From assembly GCA_018907035.1 (NCBI GenBank), contig JACCIC010000029.1:4094501-4158500 (forward strand): 64,000 nt of DNA. The letters run 5' to 3'. This DNA comes from Sycobia sp. Sy_11. Taxonomy: Eukaryota; Arthropoda; Insecta; Hymenoptera; Epichrysomallidae. The notes below the pieces were generated by a model that made no database searches, was not told the origin of the DNA, and saw only the letters and a list, made by a program, of their open reading frames with translations. Each line of letters begins with the position of its first letter. Within the stretch, counting starts at the first letter, position 1. The translations under genes were made by a program, and so were the position numbers. Shown here in pieces: positions 13,839-25,243 of the stretch.

Positions 13839-14142
13839 TTCATAGAATGACGACTGTCGCAGATACTTAGCGACAATTGAATAATAATTAATAACATTCG
13901 TGTCGGATTGTGCTATTTTTTAATACAACGTCTTTTTACAGTATGACGACGGCGCCCCTCTTACATACGGCGATGTCGTTATAGGCATTGCATACCAACA
14001 CCGTAAAGATTGCGATAGTACTTATATTGGTAATTTGTACGCCAATGTATCATATTATCGTGAGTTTATCAAAGGAATAACACATTCAGAACCTATCCCT
14101 GGAACAATGTATTATATAAATAGATCTCACAAAGGCGAATAG
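7111..14142 (+). CDS. Protease homologue A (catalytically dead secreted serine protease homologue)
   Basis: Four coding exons: 7111-7174, 12705-13027, 13123-13437 and 13942-14142. They join in frame to 300 residues. Residues 1-21 are a signal peptide ending at a Cys. A short propeptide leads to Lys28 followed by IIGG, the usual N-terminus of an activated chymotrypsin-fold domain. The triad is gone: Asp75 is at the His57 position, His124 at the Asp102 position and Asp237 at the Ser195 position (motif YDDGAPL instead of GDSGGPL). The Cys42 equivalent is Gly60 and the Cys58 equivalent is Ser76, so that disulfide is lost. N51-G-T is a potential N-glycosylation site. About 25 residues extend past the last helix. 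An upstream in-frame ATG exists at 7099, but 7111 is the one conserved with the D signal exon. Known members of this class act as cofactors, decoys or venom and immunity proteins; the role here is unknown. Confidence 0.88.
8778..9518 (-). mobile_element. Internally deleted mariner in intron 1 of gene A
   Basis: The ends are inverted repeats of about 28 bp that include the core GTAAGT(G/A)TCCAGCGTT; a TA follows the right end. Read on the minus strand it has mariner helix-turn-helix sequence ([13 protein letters not shown], then [13 protein letters not shown]). It then jumps directly to the C-terminal third ([31 protein letters not shown]). The central catalytic region is missing, so the 741-bp element is a non-autonomous deletion derivative. 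Confidence 0.8.
10010..11137 (-). pseudogene. Decayed mariner transposase element in intron 1 of gene A
   Basis: The terminal inverted repeats are of the ACAATTAAGTAATGCGA type, flanked by TA, and match the element at 60382-61578. The minus strand starts with [17 protein letters not shown], the N-terminus of a mariner transposase. Further down it has [11 protein letters not shown] and [11 protein letters not shown], the second and third catalytic aspartates, spaced as D,D34D. The frame is broken several times and sequence is missing in the middle, so it cannot make a transposase. Confidence 0.85.
11138..12704. other. Distal part of gene A intron 1
   Basis: AT-rich intron sequence between the mariner relic and exon 2. 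I see no gene in it. Confidence 0.6.
12705..13027 (+). CDS. Gene A exon 2: N-terminal half of protease-like domain
   Basis: It follows a polypyrimidine tract and CAG acceptor, completes the phase-1 codon (Lys22) and ends in phase 0 at a GTATGT donor. It carries the IIGG start, the degraded His57 loop (ILAACDS) and the degraded Asp102 strand (HHIVVLQ). Confidence 0.9.
13123..13437 (+). CDS. Gene A exon 3: middle of protease-like domain
   Basis: 105 codons in phase 0, from a TTTTTCAG acceptor to a GTAAGT donor. It contains the LQLP segment that precedes the conserved aromatic-Gly motif (here AAYGF), then CRIAYP and EFCGI, matching the Cys168 and Cys182 regions, and ends RGLCT just before the residue-195 loop. 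Confidence 0.9.
13797..13835. repeat. (AC)n microsatellite in gene A intron 3
   Basis: About 19 AC dinucleotides between exons 3 and 4 of gene A. Confidence 0.95.
13942..14142 (+). CDS. Gene A exon 4: active-site loop and C-terminus
   Basis: It starts directly with YDDGAPL, where GDSGGPL would be in an active enzyme. [10 protein letters not shown] matches the Cys220 loop and NVSYYREFI the terminal helix. A tail follows to the TAG at 14140. Confidence 0.9.
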   Translation, partial: YDDGAPLTYGDVVIGIAYQHRKDCDSTYIGNLYANVSYYREFIKGITHSEPIPGTMYYINRSHKGE

Positions 14143-14245
14143 GAGTAAATGCCTTTGTTAAAAAAATTTTTTATATTAAGATAAAATAAGTGCCCTAAAG
14201 ATTAACTAGTTGTGTCCAATACATTAAATTATACTAAATAAGAAA

Positions 14246-14255
14246 AATAAATAAA
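14246..14255 (+). promoter_or_regulatory. Polyadenylation signals of gene A
   Basis: Two overlapping AATAAA motifs lie about 105 bases after the stop codon of gene A, a typical 3' UTR distance. Confidence 0.6.
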
Positions 14256-15859
14256 ATCTGTTTGCTTCACAACCATAATTTCGTCAATTCTCTGATTTTC
14301 TCCTCTAAATACCATGTTATACTCTATATCATGTTATACCAAGTAAAATTACTTAATGTTTTGTACCGCTAGCAATATCTCTTAAAGAAATTTTTTTATT
14401 TACTTCTAATATTTTTATTGAATTAATTTTTTTTATTTTATATCATACATGATTTTTGTTGATTGGGGTCACATGCAAGAGCATGTTGTCTTCTACATCA
14501 TTTGTACTTCGAAATTAAATTATGAAAAAATGTTTGTCAAATATTTGTTACTTATTTCTCTGTTCTGTATTTGGATCAGTTCTATAGCTAAATTAATATT
14601 ATATTTACATAACATACTTTGAGTTGAAATGAAAAATTTTAATATATGTTCTGCATCGACACTATTTATTTTCGATTTTTATCTTACACAGACATTCATA
14701 TAGCAATAAAATTTATATATAACTTTAAATTAATAGAACTTCTTATAAGCATAATTGAATTATAAATTATATTACTTCCGAATTTTAATTAATCACTAGA
14801 ATATATATAGATATACTAGTACTGTTGGTGATTTATATTTACGGCTAAATCGCTTACAGAAAAATAATTTATATTTGGATTAAAAATATTTTTATCGGTC
14901 TTTATAATATAATATATTAACTACAATAATGACAGTCATACTGTCCTTCTTAATTATCACGCTCGAAGAATTGGAAATAAAACTTATTACTAAAAATAAA
15001 AATATTTATTAATTTAATTCCAAACAGTCGATATAAGTACAATTTTTAATTTTAATTTATATTCAGATTATACAGTTTACTGCAAAATGTCGTAAGATAG
15101 AGATAATAATAAAAATATTTTTACAACCATATAAATTGTATACAATTGCCATGGTGTTATTACTTAAACGAATTTCGTATATTTACGCAAAACAATTTTT
15201 GATGCATTGATAAAAATGCTTTTTATGCATTAGTAAAATAGTGATCTAGTTACAAAAATTGAAAAATGCATCTAAAAATATGAAACAATATTTATCAAAG
15301 AATGATATTAACCTGATGAATAAAATAAAAAAGTAATCAGAAGTATTTATTTATTCATATATACAGAAAAATTAATAATTATTATAGATTAACATTTATT
15401 TATAATACTATTCATTAAAAGAGAAGTTAAATGTAAATAGATTTTATAATTGGGGAGGCCCCCTGTAACGGTAATATATAAATTATAAATATGACTTTAT
15501 CGAATTTTTCAATGGTAAAGGATTATAGTTATTAAAGTATATTCTGATAAATACACTTACAAATAAATTGCCTCACAAACCTACTTATTGACTGAACTAT
15601 GCATGGGCCAAATTCATTCCTTGGGTTTTTGAAATATTTTCTAAATTAGTAATTATATAAGAATTAAAGTACTAGTAGTAAATTATATAGCAGGTGAGCA
15701 GATATGTGTTTCGTACTAGGTGCAATTCAAAACTTCTAGCACTTTTCAATATTTGTTACTTTCCAGTAGCAACATCTGAGAATTTCATCGATCGATCATT
15801 TACCCTTCGAAGATTTTTTCTCAGATTTTTATCGACATAACCTGGAAGTATCAGTTAAA
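14256..15859. other. Intergenic sequence downstream of gene A
   Basis: Very AT-rich, with short repeated words and no open frame or recognisable domain. Confidence 0.6.
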
Positions 15860-16760
15860 AAATGAGCATTGAACCAATATTAACAAATATCAAGTTTTGT
15901 TCAAACTTTTATGGATGATTCAAACTGGCCAAATGATAAAGCAAGTTTATAGAAATATTAATTATTCACAGACTTGTTTCGAAGTAGTATTCGAGAGGAA
16001 CAAGAGAATTTGAAAGTCGACGAACATTCATGCCAGTGAGGCTACACCGTACTTATATAAGTTTTGCCTCAGTTCATTAAGGAAATCTGAAATCACACTC
16101 ATATAAATAGAATTGGAATTACTTTTACATGCAATATCAATTTATCGTATTTTGATTAAAAATCTAAGCCGCCCTAGAAATTGTGTGCTCGACTTCTTCT
16201 ACATAGATTAAAATAACACGTACAGAATCAAAATTCAACATTCAAAAAGCATCATTAAAGAGGCCAAAAGGACCAAAACTTCTTGTAATCCCTATCCTAA
16301 AAGGTGATGAAAACTGGTATTTTCACAACAATCGCGACACCAGGCGCGAAACTCCTGGAAGCTAGCGCCCAAACGAACCAAATTAAATATTTGTTTCTAC
16401 GACTCCAAATATTGTTATTCATAAAACGATTCGTTACAGCTGGCCAAATGATTAACACTGTATTTTCTAACAAAAAATTTGAAGCGTTTGAAGTCGTGTA
16501 TTCGTTGAGTTCTGTCGTAATATCGTGAACAAGGGATTTGTCGATAATTGCACAATAACGCAATGTTTGGCGTGTCCATAATCACGACTTATCACCACAA
16601 ATTGCATTTTAAGCATCAACCATCCACTATACTCAATTGGCAGCGACTGGTGTCTTTTGTTTGAAAAGAACGCCGCAGAATACGAATAGCAAGTAGCTTC
16701 TAATCGATGTTTCTGTAACTTTGGAAAATTATAGTTTATAACATGTGGAATAAGAGTCTC
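15860..16760 (+). pseudogene. Heavily decayed mariner relic
   Basis: Plus-strand translation across several frames recovers worn mariner landmarks in order. These are a GDEnW-like first aspartate block near 16300, then a HNNAMF-like stretch near 16545 for the HDNARPH block, then HPLYSIGSDWCLLF near 16620 for HPPYSPDLAPSDYHLF. Stops and frameshifts are frequent and no terminal inverted repeats are clear, so both boundaries are approximate. Confidence 0.55.
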
Positions 16761-17079
16761 CACAGGCCAAAAGTTTACTAGTTCATAAATTAGTAATTAG
16801 ACACGTTGTCAGTATCGGTTAGTATTACATCTACTCTAGATGGACATAGTATTCGAATGCATAGCTCAAACCTAACATTTCGTGCCAAACTAAGAGATTC
16901 TCACAAAAGTTAACTGCCACACAAACATTTTACTAATATTTACGTTAGTATTTGAAAAAAATTTAAATATGTACGAATATCGGGATGATAATCTTGAAAA
17001 TATTAACAAATATCAGAAAAAACCAAGCCAATGTAAATTAATAATAAAGTTTAATTAATTAATTAATGTGATTATCACT

Positions 17080-17260
17080 TTATAAATGTTCCGTAGACAA
17101 AATTACTGGAAAAAAATTTCTGATAGTGCAAGAATGATGATCTAATCTACAATTTATATTTGCAATGTATTATAAAAATTTTCAAATTTTCTATCAAAAA
17201 CTCTCGTTTCTATGAGTTTTTCTCTCTGAACTTAGCTTACCAACGTCGTCTTTAATCTTT
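17080..17260. repeat. Diverged duplicate of 44590-44760 (upstream of B)
   Basis: This stretch shares scattered matches in the same order with the stretch upstream of gene C, such as a GATCTA..ACAATT(T/C)AT block, TTTATAA and TTTCTATGA. This fits a duplication unit that includes several kb of upstream sequence. Confidence 0.45.
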
Positions 17261-17500
17261 GATGAACAACATTCAACATTATCTTCATCTTCAATCGAAC
17301 TAGATCCATTACTTCCGTAAAATTTAGCTTGCTATAGTATTTTCTCCAGAACAAATGGAGTAATAAATTTTTTGATACCGCGGATAATTAGCGAATCATT
17401 AACGGCGAATTCTGAAACTAGTACGATCAAATTTTATGAAAATTAGCGATCCTAATTGGGGGGGGGGGTTCATTTTTCCTATAATATTTTTTATTATATA

Positions 17501-17590
17501 ATTAATAAATATTTTTTTTTATTGGTCTTACAGTCCAATCAATGGAATCCAATTGATTGGACTGTAAGACCAATAAAAAAATATTTAATA
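17501..17590. repeat. Long perfect inverted repeat (hairpin)
   Basis: A 23-base arm at 17521-17543 is perfectly complementary to 17552-17574 with an 8-base loop. AT-rich sequence on both sides extends the pairing imperfectly. The corresponding regions upstream of genes C and D lack the hairpin, so it appears to be an insertion in copy B. Confidence 0.85.
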
Positions 17591-17882
17591 ATTTATATAT
17601 GGGCAGTCGACATAAGTACAATTAAATTATTTTATTATATAATATTTAGAATTTTTCTCTTTATTATTATCAGATGTTTGCCGATTGTAATAACTATATT
17701 TTGCCTTTGAAAACCATAACATAGCGTAATATAAGAAAAATCGTCAAGAGAAAAGTAGTCTTTCTTGTAAGACACAGTAAATGCTATTGAAGATCGCATG
17801 AACAATTGTTCATAAATAATGTGGTAGTAAAAAGGAAGTATATCATTTAAAATAAAATAATTTCAGAACACTTTGATCATCT

Positions 17883-18244
17883 TTGATTCAATTAAATTCA
17901 TAATATTTTCTGTTCTGAATGTTATTTCATAAAACACTGTATAATTTTCTAATGGAATTCTGATACGATCTTTAATATATACAACCTTCATGAAAAAAAT
18001 TTTTCTTCGAAATATTTATTTTTCATTGAAAATTACATAACAATTCATGATAATGTATAAGAATACATTGCGATTGTTTTTGAAAACAAGTATCTGTATA
18101 TTTATGTTATATGTTGGTATATATATATATGTATAGGTATTTTTTTTAATTAGTATTTATTTGCAAGCAGTATTGAATGAATAGTATTTATATGTATATA
18201 TAATATATACTATATATTATATAATATATAATATATATTGCATA
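17883..18244 (+). promoter_or_regulatory. Conserved upstream block of gene B
   Basis: This block shares long stretches, in the same order and spacing, with 45322-45579, 46037-46387 and 63079-63427, each ending at a signal-peptide ATG. Shared words include CTTTGATTCAATTAAATTCA, TTTAATATATACAACCTTCA and a GTATAGGTATT-like element about 105 bases before the ATG. It is the best candidate for the promoter and 5' UTR. Confidence 0.6.
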
Positions 18245-18308
18245 ATGGTTTTCTATATGATAAGTTTTATATTTATTTTAATTTCAAGTGGTCTTTCAGT
18301 GAAATGTG
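18245..18308 (+). CDS. Gene B exon 1: signal peptide
   Basis: 21 codons plus one base before a GTAAGT donor. The hydrophobic core ends SGLSVKC. It is too short to stand out as an open frame and was found by similarity to the exon at 63428. Confidence 0.8.
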
Positions 18309-21300
18309 GTAAGTTATATTATTTTATTCGATTTTTGTACATTAAATATTCATTCTAAAAACAATGTAAAAAGCTTCATGCACGAGGAAATGAAATATTA
18401 ATACATAATATATAAAAAAACCTTTAATGGTAAATGTACTTGCGATATACCCCTCAAAGTAAATTTAATTCGGTATTCTGTTGTTAAATATTTAGATGAG
18501 TATAATCATTATTAGATATTCTTAAAAAAATTATATAAAATTACTGTTAATCAAAATTGAATTCAACCAACAAGGGGAGGCTACACTCAGCGGAGAACCA
18601 GATCTTATCACGAGGGGAAAAGTTTATGTAATCTGAATAAAACATAAACGTGTTCCGATTTTTTATTATAATTGACATTTATTTCATTTAATTTTAGCCA
18701 AATGCGTTATATTTTAGTAAATATTTTTTTAATTTTTATTAAATATCTTCTGGTGATTAACTACTAGATTTTTTATGTTTAATTTTATAAGCTGCCAATT
18801 TTTATATTATTTTTTGCTCAATTATCTCAAATATACCTAAAAATCCAATTTTTTTTAAAAATATTAATATAAATGCATTGAAAATTTTCATGATTGTTCT
18901 GAACCATCGACAGATCCTTAGTTATCTATTGAGACAGACAAAAATTATAGGCACATACCCTATACGCCCTATAAATAACCAGTCAGTGTATAGTAAAGGT
19001 TTGCTTATTTACAAATTATTTTAACAAGTAATTGCAACAATATAAAATTAATCAGACATTAAATCGATAATAAATTAATATTTGGATATTTTTATGGTCT
19101 TAAACTTACCTAATATGTCCATGACACCATTAGATAATCATTTATTAGTACATTTACCTTATCAAATTGTTTATAGTAATATAAGAAATTTATATTAAAG
19201 TCATTTGCATCGACTAGTGAACTAAATTAATGTAAGTAATGTAAATACATAACATTTATTACATATGTATTTTTTATGAATTTATATTAAATTTTTTTTA
19301 ATTTTATTTTTTAGGAATATTTAAGATAAATGAATAGAAAATAATATAAAAATTAACATATTATAAAATTAAAAATAAAAAATATAGTATTTAGTAGATA
19401 AGGAACATTTAGTAAAATGTAATAAATATTTATTAAAACATGACGTAGGTAACTAAAAATAAATAAAATAAATGTTCATTTGAATAAAAAAGTAAGGTAT
19501 TCATTTATTAGTCAAATTATATAGACTTGTAAGTAGTAAAAAAATATGCTTACAATAAAAAAAATTCTTATAATAATACACAACCTTCAAATTTTAAGCT
19601 TCTCTTAAAATTTTTAAATAAGATGACGCAACCTTTACTAAATGCTATTCTGTCACATGAATTTTAACAAGTTTATTTTTACACAACATGTACACATTCA
19701 TTTTTTCTCAAGGTATTTTTATTCAGGAAGTATATTCTAAAATATGTGAAATATCATATTCATTGTTTGGTAGTAATCAAGAATTATTGAAAATTCCCTT
19801 GAACGAACATATTGCCATTATAGGGAACGAAGCGATTTTATGTACAGTTAGGGTTTTTGGAAATATGTCTAACAAATTCGAGTATTTTTCAACCGATTTT
19901 TGAAATTTGCTTGAAAGTTCTGGAAGAATTCTTTAGTAGGAAATAAATTTGAAAAATTCTGTAGATCTAAAATATCATTTGAAAATTAATATTGTCTAAT
20001 ATCGTAATCTATATTGAATACGTTTCTGGGTAAGCAGTTGAATGGTTTAGCTTTCTCGATGAACTTGTTCTTTGATCATTCTATGTACTTTATTTCAATT
20101 TACAGCTATTGAGCTGCTCGGCATATATCGAAAAAAGCCAGTAAGTTAATGTTAAATGTACTATCTGTGTTTGCAGACAAATGTCAGTTTTCAGACAAAT
20201 TTTACTCGCAACAGTGCAGATCGTTTGGACGATACATTAAGAGAGAATGGAATTTTATGTATAGTGTGAACCACATTTTTAAACATCTTTACTTCATTCG
20301 ATTTCAAAATTATTCAGAAAGGTATAATGTAAAAATCGTATTTTTTTTCACTCAGTACAATGGCTACAGATCCAAGAGTTCTTAATATTATATTGTTTGC
20401 AATCATCGGTTGCTACACATACACATTTTTTATATCCAACTCTCAATTACTTAATCTTTTCACATGTTTTTTCACGCAATTATTAATACTTCTTATATCA
20501 TTTTTCCAGTAAATTTTAATTGCTCTTCATTGTTTTCCTTCCTAAATGCTGATATTGTTTCGAGATCATCCAATGAATTAATTTCACTTTTATATCTAGT
20601 GTTACGATAAATCTTTCATTCACTATTTTGTTAAGAACATATCATAGTCTTTCCTGCATTAAAAAGCATATTATATAATTTATACGAGTATCTCTTCTTT
20701 TCAGTAGCAAATAAGCTCGTTTTGATTTGTTTGAAAAACTCTTAATGATATTTTAAATGCTATATTGAATCGTATTCAACTGCAATTCTAAGATAAATAA
20801 AAAATTATTGTCACTTACTGATTTTTTTCCAGATATATCACTTATACCAAACTTCTACCAATAAAGTATATATTCAAGCAATATATATGTGTATATTTTG
20901 ATAATATTCACAACTATTGTTTGAATTATTCAAAAAAATTTCGTATTTTTTTTTTAATAAAAAACGATCATTTTTATACATTTGGAAGTGATTTTATTTA
21001 CTTTTTCTATTTATATTAGTTTAAAAACCATTATAATCCTGCGTTTACAGGTGAGGGTGGTCCGATACGTACTTAGCCTATAAAAACCGAACGAAAATGT
21101 TATAAAAATGGCGATTTGTTTTGTAAATCTCTTTATCTCAATAGGACAGTTTTTGCCCTATTCGGTGCACGTTTACCGGGTGCAGTCGACTATTTTGACC
21201 GTTCTCTCGCCGTTCAGTAGATGTTATAGAAGCCGTTTGCGAGGGGCCTGGGTATGGCTCGTCAAAAACCGGGTTACGAACGTATGAAACTCGCTTAATC

Positions 21301-24300
21301 AATTTTTGACGATCGAGATCAGAGGCAAAGAGTCACTGTACGTAACATCCAAGCGTTTTTTGATGTCTTTGTACAATTTTCCTTTTAGAAGCAGGAATCG
21401 AATTGTTCTTTTTCCAGTTTTCTTAAATCTGACTACACGTCCGCTTTCACAAGTTGTCTAAAGAAAACTAGGAGTACAATTTGTCTGAAAATTACACAAT
21501 AGTCGTCTACAAGAATTTATTGCAGAATAGTAAATTTCTCTTTAATCTCTCTCATAACAGTGTCATTGGGCGGTACCAAAATATCCCTCTTAATTATTAT
21601 GATAAAATTATTATAATCTTTATAAAATCACTAGTATCCCACGTATCGATTTTGCCGTAAATAATAATCTTATCTACTTATTAAGCAGTTAAGTAACATC
21701 TTTTTTTTTTCTTTCTTTTTTACGCACACTTACCCGGCCGCACCTAGCTTCCGCTTTATCGGCCGGTTGTGTTCCATACCTTTATTTTTTGTTTCAGTTC
21801 CTTTCTTTTAAATTCAATAACATCTATATACAACGTACTATTATAAAAATCTACCATCCATTCATAAAGATAATTTTATACTATGGTTATAGAGATCAAT
21901 TTCAAAGTCACGATTAAATAATCAATGACAATTCTAATTGTGGTTTAAATCATTTATAATTTAGTATTGTTTGTTCATGTGTTCAATATTATAGGTGCCC
22001 GAATAAGAAAAATCTTATCTATTTATTTATCTATTTTTATTTATTTAATTATCTATTTATCCACAGAATACGAATTTCAGGCTTTTTATTGTGAAACAAG
22101 GTAAAAACTTGTTTAAATAGCACCCGCTAAAGCCGTTAATTAGAAATCATTTAATATTTATACCCGCAAATTTCTACTTTAATTTAATATGATAAATTTA
22201 AGTTTAAAAAGAAAATATAATTTTAAACATACAATACATCTTAATTAATTATGTTTCGGGAAATAGTCAAAGTTGCGAAAAGACGGCAAATTTTCAACTT
22301 CGAATTTCTAACATTGAAAATGTATATACTTGAAGGATAAAGCTTAGCAGATTTATTACTTAAAATGTTCTATATTTAAAAAACTTCCTCTAATATAAAA
22401 TTTGAACGGTTCGCTAATTGTTCAAACAATTTCAACTTAAACAATGTTCTATTCCATTTTAAAAAAAAGACCTTGGATTCGCATTCTGTAAATCAAATTT
22501 ATTAGAAAACCCTTCTTAAACAGGAGAGACACATGAGTCCAAAACGGGATGTACGCAATCGCGCTGGGACGATTTTTCGTCAAATCCATCTCAAAAGTTA
22601 TACTACCACTCAAAAGTTACTCTACCACTTATAATTATGGACCGCTTTGTTATGGACTTTTCCTATTAATCAATACCTATAAACATATCGATATTTTCTT
22701 TCGAATACATAAAAAAGTTTTATCAAGATTTCCGACATTGATATAGCCTGATATCGATATATTTTTCAATGTTTCTGTTTTCGATATTAAGATATATTAC
22801 AAAAAAAAAATTTTAATAAAAAGCAAAATAACAAATTAACCCTTTAACACCTGAGCAATTTCAAGAATTACATTTTTTTTTTAAGTTTATAGCAACAAAA
22901 TATCAGAGTCACACCAGGTCTGATCATTCTCCCCCCCCCTCTCGAGAATAGTCATATAAATTAGCAGGGAGGTTTAATAATTACAAACTTACGAGAACTA
23001 TAACCAATAATATTTATTTATTTTTTAAACTTTAGATTTAGCAGGAGAAAAGATTACCGGTGGCGCAATTGCATATCAGCCAAACTATAAATATCAAGCT
23101 GCAATAATCGGTAAACATAATAACACCTACACACGTTATTTGGTTTGTTCCGGTGGCATCATTTCGGATTATTTTATATTGAGCTCTGCTGATTGCGTTG
23201 TGGACAAGTTTGGTGAATTGCTGAAAGTGCGATTTTCGGTAATCGTAGGATCAGTAAATTTGAAACATAATTCTAGACAAAATATAGATGTTACATACGT
23301 ATATACATTAACAGAGAATTGCCTATTTAATGGACATAATTTGGCAGTTTTACAGGTAAAATCTAGTTGCTTTCAATATTAATCACTAAAAGATGAATGC
23401 ATTTAATTTTGTTCTACATAATCCTACTTCGTTTTTATAAACCGCCATTATTAATAAAATAAATATATTATCATATATCGTTGTGTTTCAGGTAGCCGAT
23501 AGTTTACTTGTAGAATTTCAGGATCATTTAACGACGCTTGAGTTGCCAACAAACGATGCAGTATTTTACGTACAACTTAATGTAGCTGGATATGGTTATA
23601 CGGCACCAAATCAACGAAGAAATTACGGTAGTGGCGGAAGACTTACGGTATCTGAAAATGTGGATCATGTATTAATGTACGCACACGTTAATATCATGGG
23701 TCACGAGGACTGTGAAACAATGTATCCACATGTTGACACTACTAGAGAAATGTGCGGTATAATACATCGAATAGCAGGGGTAGATATTCGAGGCCTATGT
23801 GCGGTAAGTCCGTTATATACATACATGAAAGAAAAAAATTAGTAAATTAGATAAATACCCAAATATTGCATGCAAATCTCTATAAAATTTACTATCAGAT
23901 ATGTGAATAAGTCTTTCCCGTTTTTTTTTCAAATTTTGAGCCTTTATTGTGAAAAAATGGTTACAAATGAATTATTGAAAGTATTGGCCATCGCTAGCTA
24001 CAACTTTTTCCCATCTTTCTGGCAACATACGAATCCCGTTGCGAAAAAATTCGACCGGTTTGGCCTCTATCCAGTCATCCACCCATTTTTTGGCTTCCTC
24101 GTAGGAATGGAAGTGCTGGTCAGCCAGGCCATGCGTCATCGATCTGAAGAGATGGTAATCAGACGGAGCAACGTCTGGACTATACGGCGGGTGGGGTAGG
24201 ACTTCCCATTTGAGCGTTTCTAAGTATGTTTTCACCGGCGGTGCAACATGTGGGCGAGCATTGTCATGTTGCAAAATAACTTTGTCGTGCCTGTCGGAGT

Positions 24301-25196
24301 ATTGTGGCCGTTTTTCTCGCAGTGCGCGGCTCAAACGCATCAATTGTCGTCGATAGACCTCGCCTGTGATCCTTTCATTCGGTTTCAGAAGCTCATAGTA
24401 AACCACACCTAGCTGGTCCCACCATATACAGAGCATGAGCTTGGCGCCATGAATATTTGGCTTGGCCGTCGATGATGATGCATGGCCGGGTAGTCCCCAT
24501 GATTTTCTTCGCTTCGGATTATCGTAACGTATCCACTTTTCATCGCCAGTCACGATACGATGCAGAAAACCCTTTCTTTTATGTCGCTGAAGCAGCTGTT
24601 CGCAAGTGAAAAAACGCCGTTCGACGTCTCTCAGCTTCAGTTCGTACGGCACCCAATTTCCTTGCTTTTGGATCATTCCCATGGCTTTCAAACGCTTGGA
24701 AATGGTTGTTCGGTCAACTCCCAATGCTTCAGCAAGTTCTTCTTGCGTTTGACAAGAATCTTCATCGAGCAAAGTCGCCAATTCTCGATCTTCAAAGATT
24801 TGCGGCCGCCCCGAACACTCCTTGTCTTCCACGTCGAAATCACCGCTTTTGAAGCGTCGAAACCATCCGCGAACACTTGAATCATCGACACAACCTTCTC
24901 CATAAGCCTGCTGAAGCAATCGATGCGTCTCGGCAGCAGATTTCTTCAAATTGAACCAATAAAGTGAAACTTCCCGCAAATGACGTCGACTCGGCTCAAA
25001 TTTCGACATTTTCACAATATCAAAAATTTATGATGCGAAAAAATTTTAACTAATGTGTTAGTATGGAATTGTTGACATATGAATAAGCTTTGATTATGAC
25101 ATATGTAACCATTGAATACTCGCACAGTATTGGTGGCGCCATCTCTTACAAAAAACGGGAAAGACTTATTCACACTCCTAATAATAAATTTACTAC

Positions 25197-25243
<47 letters not shown>

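Noticed and set aside
19688..19903. A 71-codon frame in gene B intron 1
   Set aside because: It falls in intron sequence shared with C and D, where the frame is not conserved.
24560..24880. A plus-strand 106-codon frame inside the intact mariner
   Set aside because: It is antisense to the transposase and has no independent features.
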